A program made the position numbers and the translations under genes. Positions 55,414 to 64,000 of a stretch of DNA of 64,000 nucleotides are shown piece after piece. The notes beneath the pieces were generated by a model. It was not told where the DNA came from. It saw only the letters and a list, made by a program, of their open reading frames with translations, and made no database searches. The DNA is taken from the NCBI RefSeq assembly GCF_011683955.1, contig NZ_JAAQPI010000002.1:324157-388156 (forward strand), in the 5' to 3' direction. Numbering within the stretch: the first letter of the stretch is position 1; each line of letters opens with the position of its first letter. This stretch comes from Pseudomaricurvus alkylphenolicus (GTDB lineage: Bacteria > Pseudomonadota > Gammaproteobacteria > Pseudomonadales > Cellvibrionaceae).

Positions 55414-56028
55414 ATGAGCACCGTGCATTCCCGGCAGGCTTTTGGCCTGGAGATATTGAAAAACAGCCATCCGGATATCCGTCGTCTGAAGAAAGAGAGC
55501 GGTGAAGCCTCACTTCATGGCAACAAATTCTGGAAGTCCACCTTTGTGTTAATGGATTACTTGAATGAGTGCCCACCAGACCCAGGCAGCCGCATTCTGG
55601 AGCTGGGCTGTGGATGGGGCCTCGGAGGAATCTACTGTGCCAGACAGTTTGGTGCCGAGGTGATCGCGCTGGACGCCGATGACAGTGTTTTTCCCTATCT
55701 TGAGCATCATGCAAGAATCAACGGAGTCAACGTCGACACCATTCAAATGCGTTTTGAAGAGGTGACCACCGAAGATTTGACTCAGTTCGACATGATTATC
55801 GGCGCCGATATCTGCTTCTGGGACAGTATGGTGGATCCACTCCGTGAGCTGCTGGAGCGGGCGATGGAGGCTGGAGTCGAGCGAGCCCTGCTCACAGACC
55901 CCGGCCGCCCCACTTTTCGACAAGTGGGGGAAGAGTTTCAGCAAAATTATGACGCTGTATACACCGACTGGGATGTGCCCGAGCCCCACAATGCCTGGGG
56001 ACTGGTACTGGATCTCTACAATTCCTAG
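55414..56028 (+). CDS. class I SAM-dependent methyltransferase
   Basis: A 204-residue methyltransferase. Motif I is RILELGCGWGLGGIYCARQFG, with VIALDADDSVFPYL as motif II and DMIIGADICFWDSM as motif IV. HGNKFWKSTFVLMDYL before motif I recalls the METTL-type lysine methyltransferases of proteins and related NNMT-like enzymes. Substrate unknown. The start is 4 bases after queG, so the two are co-transcribed. It converges on orn. Confidence 0.82.
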   Translation: MSTVHSRQAFGLEILKNSHPDIRRLKKESGEASLHGNKFWKSTFVLMDYLNECPPDPGSRILELGCGWGLGGIYCARQFGAEVIALDADDSVFPYLEHHARINGVNVDTIQMRFEEVTTEDLTQFDMIIGADICFWDSMVDPLRELLERAMEAGVERALLTDPGRPTFRQVGEEFQQNYDAVYTDWDVPEPHNAWGLVLDLYNS

Positions 56029-56044
56029 GACACTGAATCAATAG

Positions 56045-56584
56045 TTACCTGATAAATGTCTTGCGGTAGTGACGCAGCTCTTCGATGGAGTCTTTGATAT
56101 CGTCAAGCGCCAGGTGCGCACCGGACTTTTTAACCCCGGCCAGAGCTTCCGGGTTCCAGCGCCGCGCCAACTCCTTCAGCGTACTGACATCCAGATTGCG
56201 ATAATGGAAGTAGGCCTCCAGTTTTGGCATATAACGGGCCAGGAAACGTCTATCCTGGCAGATTGAGTTGCCACAGATAGGCGACTTTCCTTCGGGAACC
56301 CACTGCCGCAGGAACTCAATCGTGTCGTCCTCTGCTTTGGCGCTGGAGATTGCACTCTCCAACACCCGCTTGGTCAGGCCCGAGCGGCCATGCTGGCGAG
56401 TGTTCCATTCGTCCATGCCATTCATGATCTCTTCACTTTGGGCAATCGCATAGACCGGGCCTTCGGCCAGAATATTAAGCTCGGAATCGGTCACAATGGT
56501 GGCGATCTCGATGATGACATCTTGCTCTGGCACCAGTCCGGTCATTTCCAAATCAATCCAAATGAGATTGTCTTCTTTCTTCAT
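56045..56584 (-). CDS. orn: oligoribonuclease
   Basis: A 179-residue DEDDh exonuclease that clears 2-5 nt RNA and pGpG, the product of EAL phosphodiesterases. Motifs: [22 protein letters not shown] (Asp, Glu), [19 protein letters not shown], and [16 protein letters not shown]. In this c-di-GMP-rich genome its pGpG clearing role is relevant. The start at 56584 is the family N-terminus. It is divergent from rsgA. Confidence 0.97.
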   Translation of the reverse strand: MKKEDNLIWIDLEMTGLVPEQDVIIEIATIVTDSELNILAEGPVYAIAQSEEIMNGMDEWNTRQHGRSGLTKRVLESAISSAKAEDDTIEFLRQWVPEGKSPICGNSICQDRRFLARYMPKLEAYFHYRNLDVSTLKELARRWNPEALAGVKKSGAHLALDDIKDSIEELRHYRKTFIR

Positions 56585-56696
56585 GTTGTTCAAATCCACT
56601 ACAATGCTGTTCTTTCGAAGGGCGTGTGGGCGGAAAACCGCCGTTATGTGGGTAACTATAGCCTCCCGCGTCACAGAAACCTATCGGCGCTGATAC

Positions 56697-57722
56697 ATGA
56701 GCAAACGCAAACTCTCCCGCCGCCAAGCCTGGCGCATCCAAAAAGTCCAGGAAGAGCGGGCCGCCAGGGCGGCGAAAAAAGAAGCCCAGACTCAAAAGCA
56801 ACTGACGGAAGGAGACCTTGGCCCTGAACAGCACGGCCTTGTGATCGCCCATTACGGTACTCAGGTCTCGGTGGAAGCCACAGACGGGGACAATTGCGGA
56901 GAAGTCTATCGCTGCCACATGAGGGCCAATCTGGGTTCTCTTGTCACCGGTGACCGGGTGGTTTGGCGCAGTGGAGACCCGCTCGGAGTGATCGTGGCGG
57001 TCTTGCCTCGTCATTCCCAATTGAGCCGACCCGATCCCTATGGCGATATGAAGACGGTCGCTGCCAATATCGATCGTATTGTGATTGTCATCGCTCCCTA
57101 TCCAGAGCCTCATGGGAACTTGATCGATCGCTACCTGGTGGCAGCCGAGACACTGGAAATCCAGCCCATTATTCTGCTCAACAAAATCGACCGCCTGGAT
57201 GACAGCAACCGCCAACGCCTGGAGGAAATGAAACAGCGTTACACGCAGTTAGGCTACGAGTGGCTGGATATGTCCACCAAAACCCAGGAGGGGCTGGCCC
57301 AGTTGACGGACTACCTGGCCAATTACACCAGCGTTTTTGTGGGGCAATCCGGGGTGGGCAAATCATCCCTGATCAATATGCTGCTGCCACACGAAGACCT
57401 CAAGGTGGGGGCATTGTCAGAAATAACCCAGAAAGGCACGCATACCACGACCACGGCGCAGCTGTTTCATTTCCCCCGTGGCGGGCATTTGATCGATTCT
57501 CCGGGCATTCGCGAGTTTGGTTTGTGGCATATGGATGAACAGAGTCTGTTAGAGGGCTTCGTAGAATTCCGCCCGTTTTTGGGCCATTGCAAATTTCGCG
57601 ACTGTGCCCATAAAAAAGAACCTGGCTGCGCCATTCGACAGGCCCTGGAAGACGGTGATATCAGCGAGGTACGCATGGCCAGCTTCCGGCATATTCTCTC
57701 TACTCTGGATAGCCAGCAGTGA
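56697..57722 (+). CDS. rsgA: ribosome small-subunit GTPase RsgA
   Basis: A 341-residue circularly permuted GTPase that checks late 30S assembly. The N-terminal basic region and OB-fold come first; motifs appear in permuted order: LLNKIDRL (G4), FVGQSGVGKSSLINMLLP (G1), THTTTTAQLFHFP (G2), LIDSPGIREFGLW (G3). The C-terminal Zn finger is GHCKFRDCAHKKEPGC. Placement next to orn is conserved in gammaproteobacteria. It overlaps the HDOD gene by 4 bases. Confidence 0.97.
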   Translation: MSKRKLSRRQAWRIQKVQEERAARAAKKEAQTQKQLTEGDLGPEQHGLVIAHYGTQVSVEATDGDNCGEVYRCHMRANLGSLVTGDRVVWRSGDPLGVIVAVLPRHSQLSRPDPYGDMKTVAANIDRIVIVIAPYPEPHGNLIDRYLVAAETLEIQPIILLNKIDRLDDSNRQRLEEMKQRYTQLGYEWLDMSTKTQEGLAQLTDYLANYTSVFVGQSGVGKSSLINMLLPHEDLKVGALSEITQKGTHTTTTAQLFHFPRGGHLIDSPGIREFGLWHMDEQSLLEGFVEFRPFLGHCKFRDCAHKKEPGCAIRQALEDGDISEVRMASFRHILSTLDSQQ

Positions 57723-59470
57723 GAGAACCGGTATTACAAAACAATCTGAGCGGTATTGAACCCAGGGTTGTTGATTTACCAGAGCCTCCCGGACTTGCAA
57801 AGTTGAAGCAGCAGCTGGCCGATCTGGATCAGTTGCCTATTCTGGCCGAGACCTTTGATACCGTGCTGGCTGCCCTGCATCACCCCAACGCAACAGCTGA
57901 CAATGTCGCCGCAGCCAGCCAGTCTGATGGGGTGCTGCAACTTCGCCTGATTACTCAGGCCAACAGGGTTCTGAAAAAAAACAATAATGAAGTCCGACAC
58001 CTGGCTCATGCCGTCAGTCTGATGGGCTTGCCACAGGTCGAAAAAATACTGCGAAGTGCCCCCAGGCTGTCGCGACAGCAGCAACAGACCCACGCCGGCT
58101 ATCTCGAAGTATTAACTCAAAGCGATCTGGCAGCCGGGATCATGGCAGGGCTGACCCAACCCAATGCCTCAGGAACTGAGGCACAAGTGCTGGCGACACT
58201 GTTTTTGCGGGTACCTGAGTGGGCATTATGGCACCACTACCCCGAACATATGCAGACTTTGCAGGGTTTGCAGGCCAATGGCCGACAACTCCGCAGTGTA
58301 CTGGAAACCAAGGTATTCGGTGTTACCCTGTGGCAACTGAGCAACGCGTTGTTTCCGCACTGGCCACTGCCGACCCTGGCACAGCAGGCGTGGCAACACC
58401 AGCCCAAACAGTTCCTGACAAGCTGTGGCCGCTGCCTGACCCTGGGATCACGTTTTTCACAATGGCTGTCTGATCAGGGAACTGTATTCGCTGACGAAAG
58501 CAGCACCCTGCCTGCTCAAATTGAGCATCGCTTTTATCACCCCAGCTCCGCGGTAATTGCAGCCAATGAAGTCGCCGCTCAGGGTGCATTACACTGGTCC
58601 CATCGCCATAGCCTTCGCGCCCAGCGATTGCTCTCCCGTATCAGTCGGATCGACCAGGATCGCGTATTACTGGCTTGCCGTCGGGCTGCTGTCAATACTC
58701 GCATGCCTTACGAGGTTTGGCCTCACCTTGCACACCGTTTACTGCAGGATTGGGATTACCGATACATCACGCCTCCCCTGATAGGGTCGCCACAAACTGA
58801 TCTACGCCCGAAAACAGTCCCGGACGGTGTAGAGGATGAGTTACCGGTGTTAAGACCCATGCCCGCCATGGAGTCCTTGCCGGATCCCTCTTCAGATCAA
58901 GCAGAAAATGGCAACACGTCGCTGGTTTATGCCAATCAACCGCTGCTTAAAAGCCTGTTGCTTAAACTGCAACAACGAGGTGCCCAATTCAATAACCTTA
59001 ATCAATTGCTGCTGACCGTTGTGAGTGCGCTGGGTGAGGGTGCCGGTTGGCAGCAGGTGGTGATCTTTGTCAGAAATGACCGCCAAAACTGCCTGCGCAG
59101 CCATTACTGCCACGGCGTTGATGAAGATTCGCCCATTAAACACCTGCAGTTACCGCTCAACGAAACGACTCGCCAGGGACTGATTGGTCAATTGCTGCAA
59201 CGCCCCGCCAGTTTGCAGATCAACCCCTCAAACATTGGATCGGTCAGGGAGAAGCTACCGCAGGCACTGCTGCCATTTATCTGTCCTGATCAAACGCTGG
59301 TTATGGGTTTATTCAATGGGAGCAAGGCCGTGGCTCTGGTCATGGTCACCCACAAGGGGGTTGAAGCCAGGCAATTGGACCAATTCAAGCAGGTTTGTCG
59401 GGCTGCCAGTCAGGCGATTACGGCGTTTGCACGAAAGCGTCGCCAGCAAAAAGCCCCCCGCAACGGATAA
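57719..59470 (+). CDS. HDOD-domain signalling protein
   Basis: A 583-residue protein. The HDOD domain (about 25-280) has LPILAETFDTVLAALHHPNATA and HLAHAVSLMGLPQVEKIL. It is a non-enzymatic HD relative often linked to c-di-GMP and stress signalling. The C-terminal part (about 400-575) has the pattern of a GAF domain: VVSALGEGAGWQQVVIFVRND and MGLFNGSKAVALVMVT. It starts with GTG overlapping the rsgA stop. No partner kinase is near. A role in motility, virulence or stress control is possible by family, not shown here. Confidence 0.85.
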   Translation: MREPVLQNNLSGIEPRVVDLPEPPGLAKLKQQLADLDQLPILAETFDTVLAALHHPNATADNVAAASQSDGVLQLRLITQANRVLKKNNNEVRHLAHAVSLMGLPQVEKILRSAPRLSRQQQQTHAGYLEVLTQSDLAAGIMAGLTQPNASGTEAQVLATLFLRVPEWALWHHYPEHMQTLQGLQANGRQLRSVLETKVFGVTLWQLSNALFPHWPLPTLAQQAWQHQPKQFLTSCGRCLTLGSRFSQWLSDQGTVFADESSTLPAQIEHRFYHPSSAVIAANEVAAQGALHWSHRHSLRAQRLLSRISRIDQDRVLLACRRAAVNTRMPYEVWPHLAHRLLQDWDYRYITPPLIGSPQTDLRPKTVPDGVEDELPVLRPMPAMESLPDPSSDQAENGNTSLVYANQPLLKSLLLKLQQRGAQFNNLNQLLLTVVSALGEGAGWQQVVIFVRNDRQNCLRSHYCHGVDEDSPIKHLQLPLNETTRQGLIGQLLQRPASLQINPSNIGSVREKLPQALLPFICPDQTLVMGLFNGSKAVALVMVTHKGVEARQLDQFKQVCRAASQAITAFARKRRQQKAPRNG

Positions 59471-59590
59471 CCTGCCACTACGGCTTGCAGAGCTTTTCCA
59501 GTCGAGGCGCTTTTCCAGTAAAATGCCGTCCGGTGCTACCACGTCTCAACCACAAGGCGTCTCATAAACTCTGTCAGACAGGACCTTCCC

Positions 59591-60400
59591 ATGACCGATT
59601 CCCTGTTGCCACTTTTGATCGAGGGGCAAGATCTGCAGCCTCATCTCAACAACCCTAAGATTCTGCTGGTCGATTTGTGCAGTATGGATTCCTATCTGGC
59701 AGGACACCTGCCCGGAGCTGCTCATGTCAGCCCCCAGGAACTGGTGTGTGGTCAGCCTCCCGCACCGGGCCGAATCGCCAACACAACGCAACTTGAACAA
59801 CTGTTCGAGCGACTGGGACTTGAACCAGACACCCATGTCGTAGCCTACGATGATGAAGGCGGCGGTTGGGCAGGTCGTTTTATCTGGACTCTGGATGCTA
59901 TTGGCCACCAGCACTATTCCTACCTCAACGGCGGAATACACGCCTGGCGCCATGACGCTTTGCCGCTCAGTACAGACCCCGGCCAACGCCAGGCCGTGCC
60001 TCAGCAACTGACGATCGATGCGGACGTGGTTGTTGAGGTCGACGATATTCTGGCTCAATTGGGGCAGGATGACTTTGCCGTTTGGGACGCACGCGGCCCG
60101 GATGAATACCGTGGCGAAAAAGTGCTGGCCCAAAAAGGTGGCCATATCCCCGGTGCCATCAATTGCGAATGGACCAGTATGATGGACCCAAGCCGGCAGC
60201 TTCGTATTCGCACGGATGCTCTGGAGCGACTCCACGCCCTGGGGCTTAACGAACAGCAGCATATCGTCACCCACTGCCAGAGCCATCATCGCTCAGGCTT
60301 TACCTATTTACTGGGTAAAATCCTGGGATTTGATATTCGTGGCTATCACGGCTCCTGGTCGGAGTGGGGCAATCACCCCCATACGCCAGTAGAAAAATAA
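59591..60400 (+). CDS. sulfurtransferase with two rhodanese domains (SseA-like)
   Basis: A 269-residue protein with two rhodanese domains. The first (about 10-125) has LLVDLCSMDSYLAGHLPGAAHV and is inactive, lacking Cys in its loop (AYDDEGGGWAGR). The second (145-260) has VWDARGPDEYRGEK, GHIPGAINCEW and the active loop HCQSHHRSG with the persulfide Cys. It moves sulfane sulfur from thiosulfate or mercaptopyruvate to acceptors; the loop is neither classic CRKGVT nor CGSGVT, so the donor is uncertain. It precedes psd by 25 bases, an order shared with Pseudomonas. Confidence 0.9.
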   Translation: MTDSLLPLLIEGQDLQPHLNNPKILLVDLCSMDSYLAGHLPGAAHVSPQELVCGQPPAPGRIANTTQLEQLFERLGLEPDTHVVAYDDEGGGWAGRFIWTLDAIGHQHYSYLNGGIHAWRHDALPLSTDPGQRQAVPQQLTIDADVVVEVDDILAQLGQDDFAVWDARGPDEYRGEKVLAQKGGHIPGAINCEWTSMMDPSRQLRIRTDALERLHALGLNEQQHIVTHCQSHHRSGFTYLLGKILGFDIRGYHGSWSEWGNHPHTPVEK

Positions 60401-60425
60401 CGCCTCGGCAGAGAAATAACGATTT

Positions 60426-61295
60426 ATGAAAGACAAGCTGTTTATCACTTTCCAGTATCTGGTCCCACAACACTTGCTGTCCCGGGCGGCCGGTTGGCTG
60501 GCCAACACCCCGATCAGTTGGATCAAGAACCCGTTTACCCGTTGGTTTGTAAAACGTTACAACATTAACATGGCCGAGGCAGCGCAGACCGACCCTTGCG
60601 CTTACGCCAGCTTCAACGACTTTTTTACGCGCGCGCTGAAAGACGGTGCTCGTCCGATATGCGCAGAGAAAAATGCCGTTGTCTGTCCTGCCGATGGTGC
60701 CATTAGCCAGATTGGTGATATTCGCCATGGCCGTATCTTTCAGGCGAAAGGGCAGGACTACAGCTTGTTGGAACTGGTCGGTGGGCGACAGGAGGATGCC
60801 AACGGTTTTGATGGCGGCAAGTTTGCCGTGGTCTATCTGTCACCCAGAGATTACCACCGGGTGCACCTGCCTTTGGCGGGTAAATTAACCCGAATGATTC
60901 ACGTGCCCGGTGATCTGTTTTCCGTCAATGACACTACTGCGGAAAATGTACCGCGTCTGTTTGCCCGCAACGAGCGCGTGGTGTGCCTGTTTGACACTGA
61001 GGCCGGCCCCATGGCCTTGATTTTGGTGGGAGCAATGATTGTCGCCAGCATCGAAACCGTTTGGGCGGGTCAGGTTGCCCCGGTACCACGAACGATCAAA
61101 ACCACCCGTTACGATGGCCACGACAGTTTTGAATTCGACACTGGTGATGAAATTGGTCGCTTTAAGTTGGGCTCCACCGCCATCGTACTCTTTGGCGAAA
61201 ACGCCATTGACTGGTGCGAAAACTATGAGGCGGGAACGCCAACCAGAATGGGTGAAAAGCTGGCCACCCTGACGCCTTCCGGTGACAACAGCTAA
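60426..61295 (+). CDS. psd: phosphatidylserine decarboxylase
   Basis: A 289-residue proenzyme that makes phosphatidylethanolamine on the membrane. It has CPADGAISQIGDI, FAVVYLSPRDYHRVHLPLAGKL, and the LGST motif (248-251), the self-cleavage site that yields the pyruvoyl enzyme. Early residues include RAAGWLANTPISWIKNPF, typical of proteobacterial Psd. Canonical length. It converges on the HD-GYP gene with 19 bases between the stops. Confidence 0.97.
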   Translation: MKDKLFITFQYLVPQHLLSRAAGWLANTPISWIKNPFTRWFVKRYNINMAEAAQTDPCAYASFNDFFTRALKDGARPICAEKNAVVCPADGAISQIGDIRHGRIFQAKGQDYSLLELVGGRQEDANGFDGGKFAVVYLSPRDYHRVHLPLAGKLTRMIHVPGDLFSVNDTTAENVPRLFARNERVVCLFDTEAGPMALILVGAMIVASIETVWAGQVAPVPRTIKTTRYDGHDSFEFDTGDEIGRFKLGSTAIVLFGENAIDWCENYEAGTPTRMGEKLATLTPSGDNS

Positions 61296-61314
61296 TCGGT
61301 CTGCTCACGGACCG

Positions 61315-62694
61315 TTACTTGCCTCGAAGAAAAGAAAACAGGCCTTTCTTTTTTTCGGGGCTGAACAGATAACTATCGCGCACGGCGGCAATATCAACGT
61401 CGAAAGCACTGGGTTCGAGATCCCGTACAATCTCGACCTTATCGACCTCGTCAAAGCGCTTTTTGCCGCTATCCACCAAAGCCTGCTTCTTGCTTTCATC
61501 TTCCGCCAGATCCACCAGGCTGTGTTTGGCAATCGGCCGCTTGCAGGCATCCGTCACCACCATCACTTTGGGCTTGAGCCGACGCTTAAAATTTTGCTCC
61601 ACCACAACGGCGACTTCGCCGGTATTCAATTCCACCAGTGTACCGGTAGGATAGAGACCAATGGCCCGGATAAACTCCACTACCAGTTCTTCCTGAAACT
61701 CCCGATCCCGGCATTCGTAGAGTTTGGCCACGGCTTTTGATGGCGACAGAGGATAGGCCTGTCCGCGAGGATTGGTATTCTCATCATAAAAGGTGACAAT
61801 ACCGGCGACTTTACCCAACAACGGAATCTTGTCACCGCGCAGCTGCTGGGGGAATCCGCTGCCATTTACCCGTTCACAATGGTTTTTTACCACCGCCACC
61901 ACGCGGGGTTCTACGTTAGGGGTTTCTCGCAAGATATCAGCCCCTAATTCAACAAAACGTTCGTATTGACGCTCTTCTTCCTCGGTACGATCTGTGTTTT
62001 CCAACAAGTGTGGATCAATTTTTGTCTTACCCACATCTTTAAGAAGAACACCCATGGCCAGTGTGTCCAGATCCCGTTTGCTCATGCCGATATGGCGCCC
62101 GAAGATAATCGCCCAGACTGCCGATCTCAAGGAGTGGCTGTAGGTGTGCTCGTCTATCTCCTTAACCCGTGACAACCAGCTAAATGCATCGGGATTTCGC
62201 AGTACGCTGTCCACCATCTCGCTGGCAACGCGTTTCGTTTCCTGAACATGGACCGTATTGCCTTGTTCGAGGTTACCCATCACATCGCCCAGGCTTTTGA
62301 AAACAGACTGATGCAGTTGGCGGGCCTGCCTGGCCTCCTTTTGAACCGGTTCGCTAATCTGCGGATAGGAGTTGTGCCTTATTTTGAGTGGGGCCACATC
62401 CATACTGACCTTACTGCTACGCAAAGGTCGCGTACCACGACTTTTGGGCTCCCGCGCCAGAGTTTTGAGGTTGGTGGCAACTGGCCCTGAACCTTTAACC
62501 ACGTCAATATAAACATGCTGGCAATGGGCTTTCAGGTCGCGGATATCATCCACGTTGCGGATATAAAAGCCCTGGAGAGGGAAGGGCGTTTGCGCCCAGG
62601 GACGATCCAGGCTTGAGACAAACATCCCGATCGTCAGCTCGCTGACATTCACCTTGATTTGTTTAATGCCCACTGCAACCGCTCCACCATTCAC
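61315..62694 (-). CDS. DUF3391 / degenerate HD-GYP protein
   Basis: A 459-residue protein. The N-terminus is a DUF3391 domain (about 10-110: VSELTIGMFVSSLDRPW, PLQGFYIRNVDDIRDL); a HD-GYP-like domain spans about 165-340. His187 (YSHSLRSA) is kept, but the HD pair reads KD (LLKDVGK, 219-220), the next metal His is absent, HHE is HCE (272-274), and GYP is GFP (GSGFP, 278-282). It probably cannot hydrolyse c-di-GMP and may instead bind it or a partner. A GTG at 62673, 8 bases after GGAG, could be the true start (452 residues); 62694 is also a GTG. The 232-base gap to hemE shows nothing clear. Confidence 0.85.
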   Translation of the reverse strand: MNGGAVAVGIKQIKVNVSELTIGMFVSSLDRPWAQTPFPLQGFYIRNVDDIRDLKAHCQHVYIDVVKGSGPVATNLKTLAREPKSRGTRPLRSSKVSMDVAPLKIRHNSYPQISEPVQKEARQARQLHQSVFKSLGDVMGNLEQGNTVHVQETKRVASEMVDSVLRNPDAFSWLSRVKEIDEHTYSHSLRSAVWAIIFGRHIGMSKRDLDTLAMGVLLKDVGKTKIDPHLLENTDRTEEEERQYERFVELGADILRETPNVEPRVVAVVKNHCERVNGSGFPQQLRGDKIPLLGKVAGIVTFYDENTNPRGQAYPLSPSKAVAKLYECRDREFQEELVVEFIRAIGLYPTGTLVELNTGEVAVVVEQNFKRRLKPKVMVVTDACKRPIAKHSLVDLAEDESKKQALVDSGKKRFDEVDKVEIVRDLEPSAFDVDIAAVRDSYLFSPEKKKGLFSFLRGK

Positions 62695-62926
62695 AGGAAC
62701 ACCCCGCTATACTCATTCTAAGTCATGACCACTGAAATCTCCGCCCGGATCCGTACTCTGGGTACTCTCTGCGGCGATCGGAGATCCCTTTTGATGACTC
62801 ACAGTATAACTTTGCGTGTTAATTCCCTTTTGCTGCCGTTCACATTTCAGCCAGTGTCTGAGTCGTTCTCTCTCTATTCTGTGCGATGGGTTGAGGTTCT
62901 ACAAGTGAGCATATGACGATCAGTTA

Positions 62927-63997
62927 TTAGGCCTGGTGATAGGCGCCGGAGAGTTCATGCACCGCCTCAAAGAAAGCGCCGGCATGGGCCGGATCCACTT
63001 CCGGGGTCACCCCATGACCAAGATTGAATACATGGCCACTGCCATTGCCATAGGCCTTGAGGATGCTGGCCACTTCCTCACGTATACGCTCTGGTTTGGC
63101 ATAGAGTACCGCTGGGTCCATATTGCCCTGCAGGGCGACTTTATCCCCCACCCGGCGGCGGGCGTGACCGATATCACAGGTCCAGTCGAGCCCAAGTGCT
63201 GTGGCACCGCTATCAACCATCAGCTCCAACCACTGGCCGCCGCCCTTGGTAAACAGAATGACAGGGATCTGACGGCCGTCATGTTCTTTGATCAACCCTT
63301 CGATAATCCGTTTCATGGGATTTAGCGAAAACTCCTGATACGCCGCATAGCTCAGTGCTCCCCCCCAGGAATCGAAAATCTGAACTGCCTGGGCGCCGGC
63401 TCTAATCTGCTCATTCAAGTAATCGGTGATGGATAACACCAGTTTATCCAGTAACAGGTGCAGTACTGCCGGCTGGTCATACAGCATCGCCTTGGTGCGA
63501 CGATAATCTTTGGAGGAGCCCCCCTCTACCATATAGGTTGCCAGCGTCCAAGGGCTGCCGGTAAAGCCAATCAGGGGCACACGCCCGTTCAACTCTCGGC
63601 GAATAGTGGCAACGGCATCGGTCACATAACTGAGGTCCTTGAGCGTATCGACTACGGGCAGTGCCTCGATATCGGCGGCAGTGGTGACAGACTTTTTGAA
63701 TCGCGGCCCTTCGCCGGTTTCAAAGTAAAGCCCCAGCCCCATGGCATCGGGAATCGTCAGGATGTCTGAAAACAGAATCGCCGCATCGAGCTGCGGGTAA
63801 CGATCCAGCGGCTGCAGGGTCACTTCGCAAGCCATTTCCGGATTCATGCACAGGCTCATAAAATCACCGGCCTTGGCACGGGTGGCACGGTATTCCGGCA
63901 GATAGCGGCCGGCCTGGCGCATCATCCAGACAGGGGTGATATCCACGGGCTGCTTGAGCAGTGCGCGGAGAAATCGATCATTCTTCAGTTCTGACAT
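62927..63997 (-). CDS. hemE: uroporphyrinogen decarboxylase
   Basis: A 356-residue enzyme of haem synthesis that turns uroporphyrinogen III into coproporphyrinogen III. It opens [21 protein letters not shown] with [11 protein letters not shown] next, the URO-D signature, and has [38 protein letters not shown] and [15 protein letters not shown]. The complete start codon is at 63997, three bases from the end of the window. Haem made here would serve the haem chemoreceptor and globin, as well as respiration. Confidence 0.98.
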   Translation of the reverse strand: MSELKNDRFLRALLKQPVDITPVWMMRQAGRYLPEYRATRAKAGDFMSLCMNPEMACEVTLQPLDRYPQLDAAILFSDILTIPDAMGLGLYFETGEGPRFKKSVTTAADIEALPVVDTLKDLSYVTDAVATIRRELNGRVPLIGFTGSPWTLATYMVEGGSSKDYRRTKAMLYDQPAVLHLLLDKLVLSITDYLNEQIRAGAQAVQIFDSWGGALSYAAYQEFSLNPMKRIIEGLIKEHDGRQIPVILFTKGGGQWLELMVDSGATALGLDWTCDIGHARRRVGDKVALQGNMDPAVLYAKPERIREEVASILKAYGNGSGHVFNLGHGVTPEVDPAHAGAFFEAVHELSGAYHQA

Positions 63998-64000
63998 GGG

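Noticed and set aside
61296-61314. Short CGGTC/GACCG dyad between psd and the HD-GYP gene, considered as a terminator
   Set aside because: The stem is only 5 bases and no U run follows.

Overview
The window is about 64 kb of a gammaproteobacterial chromosome of roughly 55% G+C. I saw no transposase, phage gene, CRISPR array or rRNA. Several conserved blocks point to the Pseudomonas / Cellvibrionales / Oceanospirillales side of the class: rpsF-rpsR-(DUF2232)-rplI; the amiC-mutL-miaA-hfq-hflX-hflKC-yjeT-hisZ-purA superoperon; and orn/rsgA followed by HDOD, rhodanese and psd genes. Gene families place it no more finely than that.

Region by region: (1) 1-2.3 kb, ribosomal operon on the minus strand with a clear promoter. 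(2) 2.3-6.1 kb, a solitary Pycsar-effector-like membrane protein, a UPF0178 protein, and an arsenate-resistance operon arsR-gapdh-arsJ whose promoter predicts a leaderless arsR mRNA. (3) 6.2-13.5 kb, an RluA-type pseudouridine synthase, the cold-shock helicase DeaD with a long leader, a ChrR-like cupin, a glutathione S-transferase facing a sigma-54 activator across a -24/-12 promoter and a 28-bp perfect palindrome, and a truncated haemoglobin. (4) 12.7-24.8 kb, rnr and rlmB, tRNA-Leu(CAG), a Lon-like protease, a short/branched-chain acyl-CoA catabolic operon (thiolase, acyl-CoA dehydrogenase, HSD10-like dehydrogenase) and a SixA-like phosphatase. (5) 24.9-36.4 kb, an accessory stretch: a 575-residue acidic DGS-repeat protein with no family I can name, a Na+/H+ antiporter with a cyclic-nucleotide-binding domain, a haem-binding chemoreceptor coupled to a PAS-GGDEF-EAL protein, an XRE regulator, a eukaryotic-type HisA, a LysR regulator and a 24-codon membrane peptide gene. 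(6) 36.5-54.2 kb, the conserved superoperon, split between mutL and miaA by a three-gene opposite-strand operon (periplasmic phosphate-binding-like protein, outer-membrane barrel, GGDEF-EAL protein). (7) 54.2-64 kb, queG, a methyltransferase, orn, rsgA, an HDOD protein, a rhodanese, psd, a degenerate HD-GYP protein and hemE.

Two themes stand out. Cyclic-nucleotide and second-messenger proteins are frequent: two GGDEF-EAL proteins, a degenerate HD-GYP, an HDOD protein, a CNB-domain antiporter and a Pycsar-type effector. Several gene pairs look like sensor-output modules joined by translational coupling or very short gaps. The best candidates for undescribed biology are the DGS-repeat protein, the PBP/barrel/GGDEF-EAL operon, the sigma-54/GST regulatory module and the 24-residue peptide.
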